Positions 22,080-33,967 of a stretch of DNA of 64,000 bases are shown here, piece after piece (position 1 is the stretch's first letter; each line of letters begins with the position of its first letter). The notes beneath the pieces are model-generated. The model did not search any database and was not told the DNA's origin. It saw nothing but the letters and a program-made list of their open reading frames with translations. The stretch is from Cunninghamia lanceolata (taxonomy: Eukaryota > Streptophyta > Pinopsida > Cupressales > Cupressaceae), in the NCBI GenBank assembly GCA_027924645.1, contig BSBN01000781.1, positions 1,922,001 through 1,986,000 of the forward strand. The letters run 5' to 3'. Position numbers and translations under genes: made by a program.

Positions 22080-23050
22080 GCTCTTGGTCTTTTCCAACCT
22101 TCCGAGTTCTTAAATAACTTGGTGACTCTCTTCTGGTATGTTTTAATATTTCAAAGAAGACCTATTAGCCTTGTTCCAAAAGAATATTTTGATGCATCTT
22201 TGCTTTCCAATGCTCTAGTATGTCAACGTATTATGGAAGTCATGGCATTTTCCCTCCATCAAGAATAGGCTTCCATATACCATCATAACTTTCACACCAC
22301 TATCATGGCTCTGCCAAGAAACAAAACCTTTGTGGCCTTCAATGGTGGAAGCCCTCTCGATCTTGCACAATATGATGACATCCTAGTTTCAGCTCTAAAG
22401 GCTATTCCCTTTTTACTAGTGAAAATTCCACTACTCCTGCCAAGCATATCCAAGACCTTGCCAATAAATGCTCTGTTCATAATGTTACCCAAAACAATGT
22501 CGTTGTAAGGCTCCTTGCTTCTTCCTTGAAAGGACAAACTCTCCAATGGTATAGGGGGTTACCATCAAACTCCATTCATGAATGCGATGAGTTAGGAGAT
22601 AGGCTCTGTCAACATCTTGAAGATAATAGTGATCATTTGTCCTTGATAGAGCAATTGGCCACTATTAAAAGGGCTCCTTAAATGGATTCATGGTGGATTT
22701 TAATTTCAAGTTCCAAAAGACTTGGTGTAGAATCCCACCATTGGTGAGACATTTTCCTAATGTGGCCTTCTTGTATTATTTGAGATCCCTAAACAATGAT
22801 ATGATTATCATGATCTAGTCTCTAGGAGGGGATGTGCTACATGATGCCTATGAGGTATATATTAGGGAAGAGAGTTGTTTGATTTTAGCTCGAAAGATTT
22901 CTCCCAGGCCTCCAATGCCATTATTCTTGGAAGCCCTAGTCATTCATCCAATCATGACACCAATTCCTACAACTAATGGGCCAAACCAAGCTTCCAATCA
23001 GCCCTATCAACCTAGTGGGCAATCTTGTCAAGGGAGCATTCAAAGATAAA
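22080..23050 (+). pseudogene. Gag-like ORF of element F, degenerate
   Basis: The core LQWYRGLPSNSIHECDELGD (about 22540-22600) matches the W-Y-x-x-L-P-x-x-S-I pattern of plant gypsy gag. Further on, DVLHDAYEVYIREESCLI (about 22830-22890) and a Pro/Gln-rich tail to 23049 resemble the C-terminal half of such gags. Stops and frame changes break it. No zinc knuckle is visible. Confidence 0.7.
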
Positions 23051-23339
23051 ATCAAATGATTTGTGTTAGGAACTAAACTCCATAAACTTAGCTACTACAA
23101 GCCCATTAGGAGCCTTGGTTCCCATCAAAAACAATTTAGCTCAAGACAACGAATGGTGTTGTCCATGAAATTAGCCTCATAATCATAATTTAAGTGCAAG
23201 TGGATAGTTCAGTCAGGCTTTGACAGTGCAAAACCCATTAGTCCTTCCAAAGCAGCAGATTGGACCTAGTCAAAAAGCTATGGGAGGACAAAGGCAAATG
23301 CAGGATAAATTTGTGTTTTTTAATTGGTAAGAGCATGAA

Positions 23340-24049
23340 GGCAATCCTATTTTAAGGAAGTAAGTATTTGAAGCAATGGAATTACAACAACATGAGGGAA
23401 TTGGAAATGATGGCAAGTTGCTGGCACATGGGGTCAAAAATAATAGTGAAGTTCCAACTCATGAAGAAGAGCATATATGTAGCCCTATACTAAAGAGTGC
23501 AGAAGATGAGGAGGAGGCCCATTTTTGGGATGAGCTTGATGTTTTCTGCTCAAACCTAGATAGTAAATCAACTCCTCTTAGTGAGGCAGATCATGAGCAG
23601 TTTGAGTGGATTGAGGAGGTAGTCATTCGTCCAATTGATATGCAGGAGCCAAAACATTCAGACCAACAATAGAATGATGAAGAATCATAACAAAGGCATG
23701 AGATCAACTTTTTCAATTTGCATGTCATCTCAAGGGGATGCCCTATTAGGAATCTGGCACAACTGGAGACATATGAGAAGGAGTCCCTACCTATCATGCT
23801 TACTTCAAAGCATGAGGTTGAGCATCAAGAAGGGCTAGATCAACCCATTTATCCACTTCCAGGCAACTGCACCTCTAATCAATTTAGGTGGATAGGTGAG
23901 TTTTCCTTTGTCCTTGGGGAAGCATTTCACCACTTTTATGTATGCTCATCCCTTCCCCACCTCTTTTTAACTGCCCATAGGCATGTGAAGCATTGTAAAC
24001 TCTTGAGAAAGGGCATTTATTTTGAAAAACCAGTTAATGTCTTTGTTTA
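23340..24049 (+). pseudogene. C-terminal extension ORF of element F, unknown function
   Basis: Two open segments follow gag: 23376-23672 (acidic, Glu/His-rich, 98 codons) and 23718-24050 (110 codons). They lie in different frames (a 1-bp shift near 23700). No protease, RT or integrase motif was seen, and the function is unknown. Between 24050 and 24335 there is no coding content; that stretch leads to the 3' LTR. Confidence 0.45.
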
Positions 24050-24335
24050 AGTTAGTTTCTTGGTTTGTTAGTTTAGGTTTAGGGTAGGTTTTGTTTCTGT
24101 TTTAGGTTTCCTTTCAATAAGTTCTCTTGCACAAGTTACATCCTCATTAAGAGGTTAGTTTCCTCGTTGTTTTTGTGTGTTTTTTGTTTAGTTTTGGAGG
24201 CATGTTTAGTTTTGTGTTGGTCTGGCCCATCCCTGTCCAGGATACTACAGTCTCTTTTGGCTTCATGCCGAATGGATGCTTCAAGCCACTAGTTTCTAAG
24301 TTTAGTAGGCAAACTTCTCCTAGAGGTTGCCAAAA

Positions 24336-27300
24336 TGTTGACCTATTTTAATCCTCCAGACTTAAAATGGGCTACTTGAAAATCTCACCTTTCTTCCATA
24401 AAAAATACCTAATCTGAGATACCATAAATGGAACAAAGTTCCCCCCCCAAAAATCCCAAAATTTCTAAGTGTTTTTCCTTGGTCTTTTTTTCCTTATTGG
24501 CAAACTTGAAAGCTCACAAACTATAAAGTTCACCGATCAATAGGTTTGTTGATTGGAAAAATTGTCGATAAAGTGGAAGGGAGAGTTTCATGAAGGCAAG
24601 ACAAATTTTCTTCTAAGGCAAAAGTAAGGAAAAGTTGAAGTGTTCTACCAATGAAATGTGTGGTTTGTGAATCTGCTAGTTCACCGATCGGTAGGCTCAC
24701 CGATGGTGTAAGTCATCAACAAAGGAAGGAAGAAAAAGAGAAGGCAAGCAAACCTTTGTTAGAAAATTTGTATGTTTGAGAACTTAAAATTTCACTGACC
24801 AATGGTTCACCAAAGGGTGAGTTCATCGACAGAGAGAAGCTCTAACAAAGGAAGAGAAGAAAAGAGGAAGAAAGAAACATAAAGTGATAGTTCATGCCAA
24901 GCCAAGTTCGCCGATTGACGGAGTAGCCAACAAAAGAGGAAAGACAAGGAAAAATAAAGATAAAAGGGAGAAAAGAGATAAAACAAATTGAATGTAGGTT
25001 GTCGATCTTATCGTACATGCCAAAGAATCAATGGATCGGATGCGATTTTGTGGCTTCCCAATGAAGATGTCTTTCTTTGCAAGTGATGTCACAGAATGGG
25101 ACACATGGCGCAATTATGTGACTTTGAGATCAAAGGCTCTGGATCCACCAGGAGCTCCTAGAATCAACCTGACACCATTGATTTTATTAAGCTCCAATAA
25201 AGGAAAGTCTCTAAGGCAAAGTGAAGAAGTAAAATCGAGTGAAAATCAATGTAAATATAAAGCATGTAATATAGACATAGTGCTTTAAAATATTTTAAAG
25301 TAATGTTATGGAGTAAAAAGTGGATACATGCCTTTTTACCTCCTAGTTTAGCTCCTAGGTCCCCATGTTTATACTTTACATGCAAATTATTCATCTCGAT
25401 GAGAAATCCCCTGAAACCCATGTCAAATGGGGACTAGGGGCCCATTTTATATCCAAGTCCTAACCAAAAAGGCCCCTTGGGACTTAGGCACCCGCGCCCA
25501 AGTTTACCCTGATTGGTCAGGGTAAAATCAAATCTATGTTGACCTAGGACTCTTAAATGGGTCCTCCCTTGTCAGCTCTTTTAATTAATTTATGAAAGTT
25601 TAGTGGGATAGCATATATAAACAAGTGTTTGAATTCATTTGTAACTAGGTTCTTGATAGCAAGGTTGATGATAGAAAAAGTGATTTTAGCAAGGTTATGA
25701 TATTGTGCAAAGGCAAATTCAAGGCATTCATTGTTTTTATTGCAGACTTGTGTTAGTATTGTGTTTCTTGCAGATTCGAATTCATCATCAACATCCTTGT
25801 GAATTGAAGAATCTTCATCCTCTCAAGGGCATCACCTCCAAGGTGACATTATCATTGTGTTTAAATCATTTCATCATCATTTGGATTATCTTTAGCCTCT
25901 ACCCTGTTAGGGCATGCTCTCTCATTAACAATAGTGTTGGGAAAGCTTGAATGCTAACCCAAGATTTGACTAAGGCAAATCCCTAAACACCACAACCCAA
26001 ACCCCTTTCTTTGTGTGTACAGGTTACAGGTGCAGGAGTTGTAGAAGTATAGGTACATGAAATCTATTTGAAGGTCAAAGATTCCAGATCCAAAAATAGA
26101 GTTTGGAAAATCCACTGTAGCAGACTAGGGCACTAGCACCAATGTCCAACAGGCCAAATAAACCTAAAAATCAGCATTAGAGCATCTTCTGTGACATTTT
26201 TGTAGTTTTGAGTTATCAGGGATCTAAACTTTCCAGACTCAGACTCTAGCACCCATGTCCTCTAACATTTCAGCTTCTGAGGGACAGGTTTGGACATCTC
26301 ACTGATCATCTTGGCACTCTTAGATTATGATTTGTTGTTTTTGTTTCACTGTTATAAGTTGATTATCATAGATCTAGGGTTTAGAGCATTGATTGGCCCA
26401 GGGTTTGATAAAAGGCTTGATTGAATCACATCTTTCTTCTACAAACAAGAGCACAAAACTTGTAGCTGAGCCCTCTTCCATCTTGTAGTGGCTTGGCTCA
26501 GTTTTTTCCTTGAATGTTGTAGTGAAAGGAGGGTTTGATCTAGTGTACTCACATACTTTGCATCCTTCCCCCTTTTACTATATAACAAGTAAGTTTAAAA
26601 CATTTTGAAGTGTTGTAAAAACTTTACACAAATACTTTTGGTGGGCATTGTATTTTAAAATGTCCATCTACTCTCTAGTCACCATGATTGTAAGATTAGG
26701 ACAACTCCCCAACTGGAATTAGTTGTTGGGCATTTACTGCTGTAGGTGGATGAGTCAGGTGCTGGTCTTCAATGCAGATATTTTCTTCATCTACTTCATC
26801 CTCCAGATATTTTCATATTTATTGTTGCAGATTAGATCAAGGTCTTTTTTGCATTCATGTGTTGCAGAACAGATGTAAGTGGACATTCCTTGTAGGAATA
26901 TCTTCTGACAGCCCATGGACGAATTTATTGCAGAGTGGGTGACCTGGGTTAGTGTGCTATCAATTTAATGAAATGCTATATATGGATGAAAATCATTGTA
27001 ATAAGGGTTGGACATAGAGGCTTATTTTTGTGCTCCAGACAAAACCCTATCTTGCTGTAACTATGCCTTTTAATCAATACAATACTAGTTATTTTGCCTT
27101 TTCATGCTATTTTAGCATTGTGTAATCTGGAACTGGTTATTGATTGTGAATGTTTATTTCCTTGCAATCCTATTCTTAGCCTTTACCTTTGTTAGGATTT
27201 GTAGGATTTGTGTGAGTTTATCAGATGTGTGAAATTATTCTGTGCATCTTAGCTTTGTGGGTGTTCTTCATATTAAACATGTTGTATCACCTTTTCCCTT

Positions 27301-27506
27301 CAAGTTTCCTCCTTCTTCTATTTTTCTAGTGGTGTTAGATTATATTTAGTCTATATTTTCTATGAATCTTATATTTAGAAAGAGAAACCAACCTCTCTAG
27401 AGGTTGGTCTCATTTGCAAGTCCCATACCTTGAGATCACTCCCATGTTTCACTAGATTGTTGCAGCAAATGGGCTTCAACACATGGTGCAAATCCAAGTG
27501 ACAACA
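24336..27506 (+). repeat. 3' LTR of element F, split by a solo LTR
   Basis: Partner of 20008-21903. Starts TGTTGACCTATTTTAATCC and ends CCAAGTGACAACA. Removing the insert at 25304-26587 and one 5-bp repeat leaves about 1882 bp, close to the left LTR's 1896 bp. Confidence 0.9.
25304..26587 (+). mobile_element. Solo LTR inside the 3' LTR of F, with TSD AGTAA
   Basis: This 1284-bp insert starts TGTTATGGAGTAAAAAG and ends TTTACTATATAACA. It is flanked by AGTAA at 25299-25303 and 26588-26592. The left LTR of F has the uninterrupted site (AAAGTAAGTTTAAAA, about 20980). A TATA box, GCATATATAAAC, near 25610 suggests plus orientation. There is no internal coding region, so it is an LTR-LTR recombination product or an LTR-only insertion. 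Confidence 0.88.
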
Positions 27507-27620
27507 TGTACCAATGACATCATTGGAGTATGGTACAAATAGTTTACTATTTGAAAGGGTGCTTCAAACACTCAACTCCATTTTGTGAGCCATGCTCACA
27601 AACTTTGTACCTAGTGTGTC

Positions 27621-28500
27621 TGATGCAAGAGCATCTAGGCTCACATGTAATCTCACATCACCAAAAAAAATCTTTTCATGTTTAGTTTTTGACATTTTTG
27701 GTGAAGGTTTGAGCTTCAGGAGCATCTTGTGAAGTTTTGGAAGGATACAAATATTCATTTGTGAGGACTTGGATTTTATTTTAAATATCAAAGGCAACCA
27801 AACTATTCAATGTGATTTTTAAAATTATTATATTTCACAATTTCAAGGTCCTATGCATTGAAGGGCTTATTTACTATGATAGAAGGGGCTTGTGAAGAAA
27901 AATAAATTAAATTTATTTTAATTACTCAAATCATATTCCTTGGGAAGTGTGTATAGGATATTTTATTATTTGTGTTCCTCCATTTTCTATTTAATATTGC
28001 ATTTATTCATTTGGGTGGCTAAAATGGAGGAAAAAGCTAGTTTTTTTGGGTAAAGAACTAATGACTCTTCAATTTCTAATTTTGGGTGGATAAGGATGGA
28101 TTTATTTATGATTTTATTTATTTTTAAAATGAATCTACAAAATTAAGACGTTGAAGAGGGACAAACAAATTTGAATGCCACATTTGGAAGCAATAAATCA
28201 GGTTTTATTTCATTTTTTTGTAGGAATTTCAAAGGACAATTTGGGGAAAATGAAAGAGCAAATTTAGGCACCACATTTTGGTATCCCACAAGGATTTTTA
28301 CATCTATAAAATGCATCCATTAATGGTGTTAATAATCATAAATCAATAGAAGCAAGGTTGAAAAAAGAAACTTGCAGGTTGCTTAAGACAATGACATGAA
28401 GAGATGCAGAAATCAACTTGTTAATAGAGAGGAAGGAAATAAGAAGAGAAGAATAAATTTTTAGGTGTTCAAGGAAGCCAAGAGAGATGTAGGACTAAGG
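27621..28500 (+). repeat. LTR start with TATA box, right end unresolved
   Basis: TGATGCAAGAGCATCTAGG at 27621 matches the start of the gypsy LTRs at 9425 and 15054. It is mirrored by the minus-strand LTR start at 30332. A TATA box TCTATAAAATGC lies at about 28309. No PBS or partner LTR was found. The right boundary is a guess. Confidence 0.5.
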
Positions 28501-28993
28501 GAAAAATGATATTTAAAAAGAGGAGTGAAGCCAATAAAGTGCGAAGGAAGATTTGATTGCATGAAATGCCTGAAAACCCTTGAAATTTTTGAATTTTATT
28601 TTTTAGATTAATCTTGAATGCATGTAATTGATTCATGAAGGATTTCTTAAATGTAAATACATATGAGGGTTTGAAATAATATGTGTTTTCATATTTTTAT
28701 TTATTTGTGTGCAAAAATGTGGGTTTTGATTCTATGGATGCAAGATTGGGAAGTTTGATAAGACCCCTTGGTCTTGTCTGCATCACAACACTACCTTTGT
28801 TGGCGGATAATGAAGATACTTACACAAAACAAACCTTCATTAAGATAATCTCCCTCTCACAACTAGCTCTCTATAATTACAATAATTTCTTCCACCTGCA
28901 ACAAAATTTTAGAGCTCTTCCCAAACACAACTCAACATTCACCCTTTCACCTCTCACCACAACACCATCTCATCGCATATCTAGAAATATAGT

Positions 28994-29006
28994 GGCTCTA
29001 ATACCA
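28994..29006 (-). other. Primer binding site of minus-strand element J
   Basis: The minus strand reads TGGTATTAGAGCC, an initiator-Met type PBS, 3 bp inside the LTR edge at 29010. The interior of J would lie to the left, but no coding domain was recognised there. Confidence 0.75.
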
Positions 29007-29009
29007 TTA

Positions 29010-30332
29010 TGATGCAGATAAGAGCAAGGGGTCCATTAAAGGACTACCTGATATTTCAACCTACTCAAATTGCATACACACAACTTCATGATAGAAGTAG
29101 TAAATGTAAAACATAATTCTTTATTTACTTCTTGTAGCTTATTATAGCTTGCCTACAAAATAAATTATGCTACAAAAATATTTCCTATCACTTTGCTCTC
29201 ACTAAATGAATTCATATAACCCTTTCCTCACTAAAGTCCCCTCTTCACAATGCCAAGGGCTTTACATTTTTTGTTTTAAACTATTCTCATCAAAGTTCTT
29301 CCTTCTCCTATAGAGGTTTCTCATACCTCTTTATTGTTCCTCTTTTCCCTTTTCACACTAGAGGAAACCCTAAGGACCCCTTACAATGTAAAAATTAAAA
29401 CAAGAAATAACAAATGAGGTGACCAATAGACTCTCAAATTCCTAACACTAGCCTAGAAGATCAATCATCACATGACCAAGAATGAAGAAGAGGAATAGTA
29501 ATGGCCACGTAAAATAAAGAGTTAAATATTTATCCACCATTATGTGAGTCTTGCTTGACTTGGACGAAATTAAAAGACACATCCCAAGAATTAGTTGCCA
29601 TAGAAAATTGCTACAAATCATGGTAAATGAATGGAATAAAATATGCTAAAGTTGCCATGTGTGTCACTAAAGATCATATCATTCACATTTCCAAAGGGAA
29701 ATATAATCGTTGGACAACTTGATCCATGCCACCTCTTTAAAGTTGAAGGCTATGGAAAGAGATAAGCACTTTAAATTATATAGTCCTCTTGTATAATCGT
29801 ATTAACACATAGTCCTAAAGTAGTTTCTAAATCAGTTCAATTAAAATTTATCTAAAGGAAATTTGAAGCAAATTAAAACTAATTTTAAGCAACCTCAAGA
29901 ATCATAAGTCTTCTTTAGGTATTGAACATTGTAAAATAATGCACACATAATCCTCCATTGGTAGAAAACACAAGCTTGTTATAGAAAAAAAATAGTCCTT
30001 GTAGTAGAAACTGCACAATTCCTATAACAAAAATACATAGGTCTTGTAACAAAAAGATACACAGTTCCTAATGCACTTTGATGTAGCAATGTATAAACAC
30101 CTAAAACTGACATGTAGTACCAAGATTAGATCTAAAATAACATGAAGAAGGCCTAAAGATAAATTTCAAGTCTAAAATCCTTTTCCAAACAACAATTTTT
30201 TTGTAGCAACCTTTGAGAAGAAAGTTGTCATGAAGCCACAAGACACACCAAAAGGAAGCAGAAAACAGAAAACATAACCAATAATTTTTTTTGGTTGATG
30301 TGGGATTGCACATGGACCTAGATGCTCCTACA
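29010..30332 (-). repeat. 5' LTR of minus-strand element J
   Basis: Minus-strand start TGTAGGAGCATCTAGG at 30332, end ...CTTATCTGCATCA at 29010, next to the PBS. About 1323 bp, with a possible minus-strand TATA (GACTATATAATTT, about 29778-29790). The LTR start resembles that at 27621 in the opposite orientation. The ORFs across it are not credible. Confidence 0.7.
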
Positions 30333-30777
30333 TTAGAAGTAATTTAAAAAATATGTTATAAAGAGGCAAAATTTTTAAATTTTCATTCCATAAATGTTGT
30401 TCATATTTCCTTGAAGGAATTTTCATTTGTAGATTCTAAAATTGTTTTATATTTGTATCTTTCTTTGGAACCCATGTACTTTGAGCTCCCTTTGAGAATA
30501 TTGTATTTTTTTAATCTATTTTCTACAATACTTTTGTTCTATTCTTCTTTTCTTAGCACATATGAAATTTGTCACTCATGATAATTCTTTTTAGGAAAAA
30601 AGGTATCTAAACCCTAATCCTGAAAAACTATAGGTTGTACCACATTTGGTGTTTCCAATTTTGTAGATTGCACATTTTTCTATCCTTGATTATAATATGA
30701 TAACATGATGACTATTTTATTTGTATCATTGTATGTTTCTTTTGTCTTTTAAAATAGTTGTATTTTCTCTTCATTTT
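30333..30777. other. No gene seen; spacer between J and copia H
   Basis: AT-rich sequence without ORFs or recognised repeats. It ends in ATTTT (30773-30777), the left target duplication of copia H. Confidence 0.5.
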
Positions 30778-31112
30778 TATTAGTGTAGGCTTTTTATTTT
30801 CCTTAGTTAAATTTTAAGTATTTTCCTACACATTTAGTTTAGCCTACATAGCTATAGTGAGTGGGTCATAATAAGGGCAGGTGGCATCTTTCATGAGTGT
30901 AACTTCTACCTAATTTTGGGTATTTGGAGTTAATTTTCTCATTGATTGGTCTTGCCTCCCCTCTTTCTTATATATGTATTCACCACTCTAGCTTATTATT
31001 CATTCATTCTTCTTGTGGGAAATAACTTTATTCTACTATTTTGGTATTGTCTTATTTTATCTATTTGTTACACTAGGTTTTGGGTGGCTTTCATTTATTT
31101 ATGAATCTAGCA
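30778..31112 (+). repeat. 5' LTR of copia H
   Basis: Starts TATTAGTGTAGG (the usual TG is TA in both LTRs) and ends GAATCTAGCA. Contains TTATATATGTATTC (about 30970) as a likely TATA region. It aligns with 38211-38598, which is about 50 bp longer near its 3' third. Confidence 0.85.
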
Positions 31113-31124
31113 TGGTATTAGAGC
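31113..31124 (+). other. Primer binding site of copia H
   Basis: TGGTATTAGAGC directly follows the LTR end CA. It is an initiator-Met type PBS with one mismatch. Confidence 0.9.
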
Positions 31125-31642
31125 TCATTGTACTATCATAGATCTTTTAGTTTTTAATTTCTAAGAGTTAGGGGGCTAATCTTTTTGCATGTATATTTAC
31201 TCAAAACCTAGTATGTTCTTCTCTTGCAATTTTTAATGATTAGGGCAACTAGAAAATTTTGATAGAAAAAACTAATATCTCTGGGTTTGTACTCATTTTT
31301 TTTTATTTTGGGTGTTCAATGCAAGTTTTTGGTAATTTGGTCATCATTTTTCTATTCCATTATGTCTAAGAGACTCAAGAAAGTTAGGTTTGTCTTTCAT
31401 TTCACCAAAATTGGAGTTTTGAAATCTATTTTGTAATAGAGGGTTTGATCATGGACACATGCAAATAGACATTATTTTGGGCATTTTGAGGCCAAATGGT
31501 CTGTGCCATTGTGTTTGGAAGGGATCAAAACCTTAGGGATAATTATAATTTAATCAAAATATAGGTCAAGATAATCTAAGGAAAAATAAATTTAACCAAG
31601 TAGGTTGTATGGTTGTACCATATAGTATTATAGGCTTCTTTT

Positions 31643-31644
<2 letters not shown>

Positions 31645-31704
<60 letters not shown>
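31645..31704. repeat. (AT)n microsatellite, 60 bp
   Basis: Thirty uninterrupted AT dinucleotides. It marks the left edge of the foreign segment in copia H's leader. Confidence 0.98.
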
Positions 31705-31707
<3 letters not shown>

Positions 31708-32448
31708 TTGTGATCCACAGAGGCTTCTCACAACCCCTAAAAGGGCACCACAAGCCTTAGGGGCTTGGCCCAGCTAGCCCATTTAGACCCAAACTATCCC
31801 AAGCTTGGATTTAGCAAATCTAGTCATAAACAACCTTTGGCTTAGTTAACCCTATGTCATCTTCTACCTAGTCATCTCTAATTCACCACCTTATGACTAC
31901 ACATCACTAATTCACCACCTTTTTGTTATGTGGAAAAGAGTGATCTAGCCTTAGGAGTTAAACTAGATCAAACTCTCTTCTACAAACATTGAGACACAAA
32001 CTGAGCTTGGCTTCTACCCTTGAGGGAGAGCCAAACTATAGGGGTTCTACCTCTTTGTCGTATAGATGAGTGTCAAACCAAATTCAACCAATCTAGCTAG
32101 GGCACAAGATGAAACCCTAATTGAGAAAGATTGAGTTACAAACGACTGTAAAAAGTGAAAATAGAGAATATAAATAAATAATAGAGATGAGTAAGCAGAT
32201 CAGAATAGGAACCTAGAGTCAAAATGCCATAGGAACCAAGCCACTCAGGCACCCTAGGCCCTTTTTAGGGTTTGCATAAATTGAAACTTTCACTGGATTT
32301 GTACCTACAATACCTTTCTTCTCCCAGACTGATGTCTCCTGAAACCTATTTATTCGATTTGCACACAAGAAAGAAGCAAAAATTATTGTGGCTATATAGG
32401 AGCTTGCCTTAGTCAAGCCCCTGTTTTGGTATTCCTACCTCACGGATA
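31705..32448 (-). other. Truncated interior of nested element I, no gene seen
   Basis: This sequence lies left of a minus-strand PBS and is therefore probably the start of element I's interior. One 65-codon minus ORF (32219-32416) has no recognised motif. No gag or pol was seen and no second LTR, so the element seems truncated at or near the (AT)n tract. Confidence 0.4.
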
Positions 32449-33331
32449 GCCGATATTAGAACCAAATGTTGTGTGTGCTCAGAAACCCTAAGTGTGAGTA
32501 GTAACATGCAAGATCTAATCAAATAATATCAAACCCTAATCCTATATGACTCAAGCAAATAGGAAGGAGTGATACAAAAGGATGCTTCACTCAAGGAAGC
32601 CCACAACTTCACCTCAATGATGAAGATTCACTGAAGGTTTGCTAAATAAGAAGGTGATGCAACCATATCCTTGGAGGGTACTCAAGCCAATCTAAATTTG
32701 GTGGTTCCAACCCTTCTCCCAATCATGCAAAGTGCTTCAACCTAGGAACAAATGAGATAGACTCAAGATCTCATCTCCTTGCCTTCATACAAATCTTTTC
32801 AAGAGCAAAGATGAACTCTACTTGATCAAAAACATGCAATAATTCAATAGCATAAAGAGCATAACAATAGAGAGCTTTTTCACATCTAGAACACATCTAG
32901 TTTCAAATGACATAAGTCACTTACTTTTATACAAGGCTATAGAAAAGAGTAATTTGAATTAAAGGGATGACATCACACACCAAAAAACAAAAATTTGAGT
33001 TTAGAGTCAACCTAACCAACACTAAAGATGACTTGGAGACCTAAATTGCCTCCTTAAAACACAGGAGGGACCAGGGCGCTTGGGCTCCCTAGGCCCTTGG
33101 GCAATTTAAGGCTCAAGCCCGCACTTAATGCGGGGCTAACTCCAAGTCTCAATTTATTTCCTGGGTTATGATGAAACTTTAATCGAAATCATGACATTTT
33201 TTATAAACGGGGCAAAATTAGGACTTTAAGGTGGACCTAAAAATGGACTAGGCTTGGGATCACTAAAGGAAGGAGATAAACATAGTGAAATTGTGCCTAC
33301 ACAACTAGTGTACACAATTTACGACGTAACA
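32449..33331 (-). repeat. Minus-strand LTR and PBS of nested element I
   Basis: Minus strand: the LTR starts TGTTACGTCGTAAATTGTG at 33331 and ends GCACACACAACA at 32467, about 865 bp. It is followed by a PBS-like TGGTTCTAATATCGGC (32449-32464). A TATA box TTGTATAAAAGTAAG lies near 32925-32940 on the minus strand, about 400 bp into the LTR. It sits in copia H's untranslated leader, which resumes at 33332. Confidence 0.6.
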
Positions 33332-33967
33332 CTTTCTTTGTTGTTTTTCCATTGTTGTGGCCCCTCCATCACCTTTCTACTACACTAGTAGTTCTTATCT
33401 TGACCACCACTTATGTGCCACCCTCCAACCACTAGATGCCTTGCCCCCCTTCTAGTGCAATTTTTAGAGTGGGAGTACAAGTTTGAGAGACCATAATTCA
33501 ACCATATAGAGGTATTTTTTAGCACACTTTTTTTTAAATAAGGTAGAATTTTGTGCTCTTCAAAATGGTGTGATTGGTTTTGTGATTTGACACTCCAATT
33601 TCCTATAAATTGAGTTTTTTCACAAGTTCTATTATGTATTTGTCATTTTGAGACCTTCAAAGGGCCATATTATGTGCAAACATACTCCTTTTTGGGTCTC
33701 TTTTTTTAAAAGTACATATTTTATATGTAATTCTCACTAATGCTCTCTAGTTATTCTCATTTTGTATCTAAACTATATACTTTCAACATTTTGATGACTT
33801 TTGGGCCCTATAAAGATTTATAAATCTAGATTTCACATTATAAAATGCACTAATCATAAAGTTCCAAACATTATAATTATTGAGGGGTTTGTATCAACAA
33901 TTATTTATAGGGGTTGTCATGTGTTCCCTCATTTTCTTCTTTATTCTCACATTTGTTTTTCTAAACT

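Larger units (their letters stand above)
20008..27506 (+). mobile_element. Gag-only LTR retrotransposon F (LARD-like)
   Basis: Two LTRs (20008-21903 and 24336-27506) align along their whole length once a 1284-bp solo LTR is removed from the right one. The interior is only 2.43 kb and encodes a gag-like protein plus a C-terminal extension. No protease, RT or integrase motif was seen, so movement would need another element's enzymes. The outer flanks (GGTAT / TGTAC) are not a convincing target duplication. Confidence 0.85.

Noticed and set aside
27507..27540. Short palindrome TGTACCAATG ... TATGGTACA as a terminator or attachment site
   Set aside because: An isolated imperfect inverted repeat in AT-rich DNA, with no second copy or associated gene.
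31645..31704. Origin or regulatory function of the (AT)n tract
   Set aside because: A pure dinucleotide repeat is an ordinary microsatellite. Nothing supports a function.
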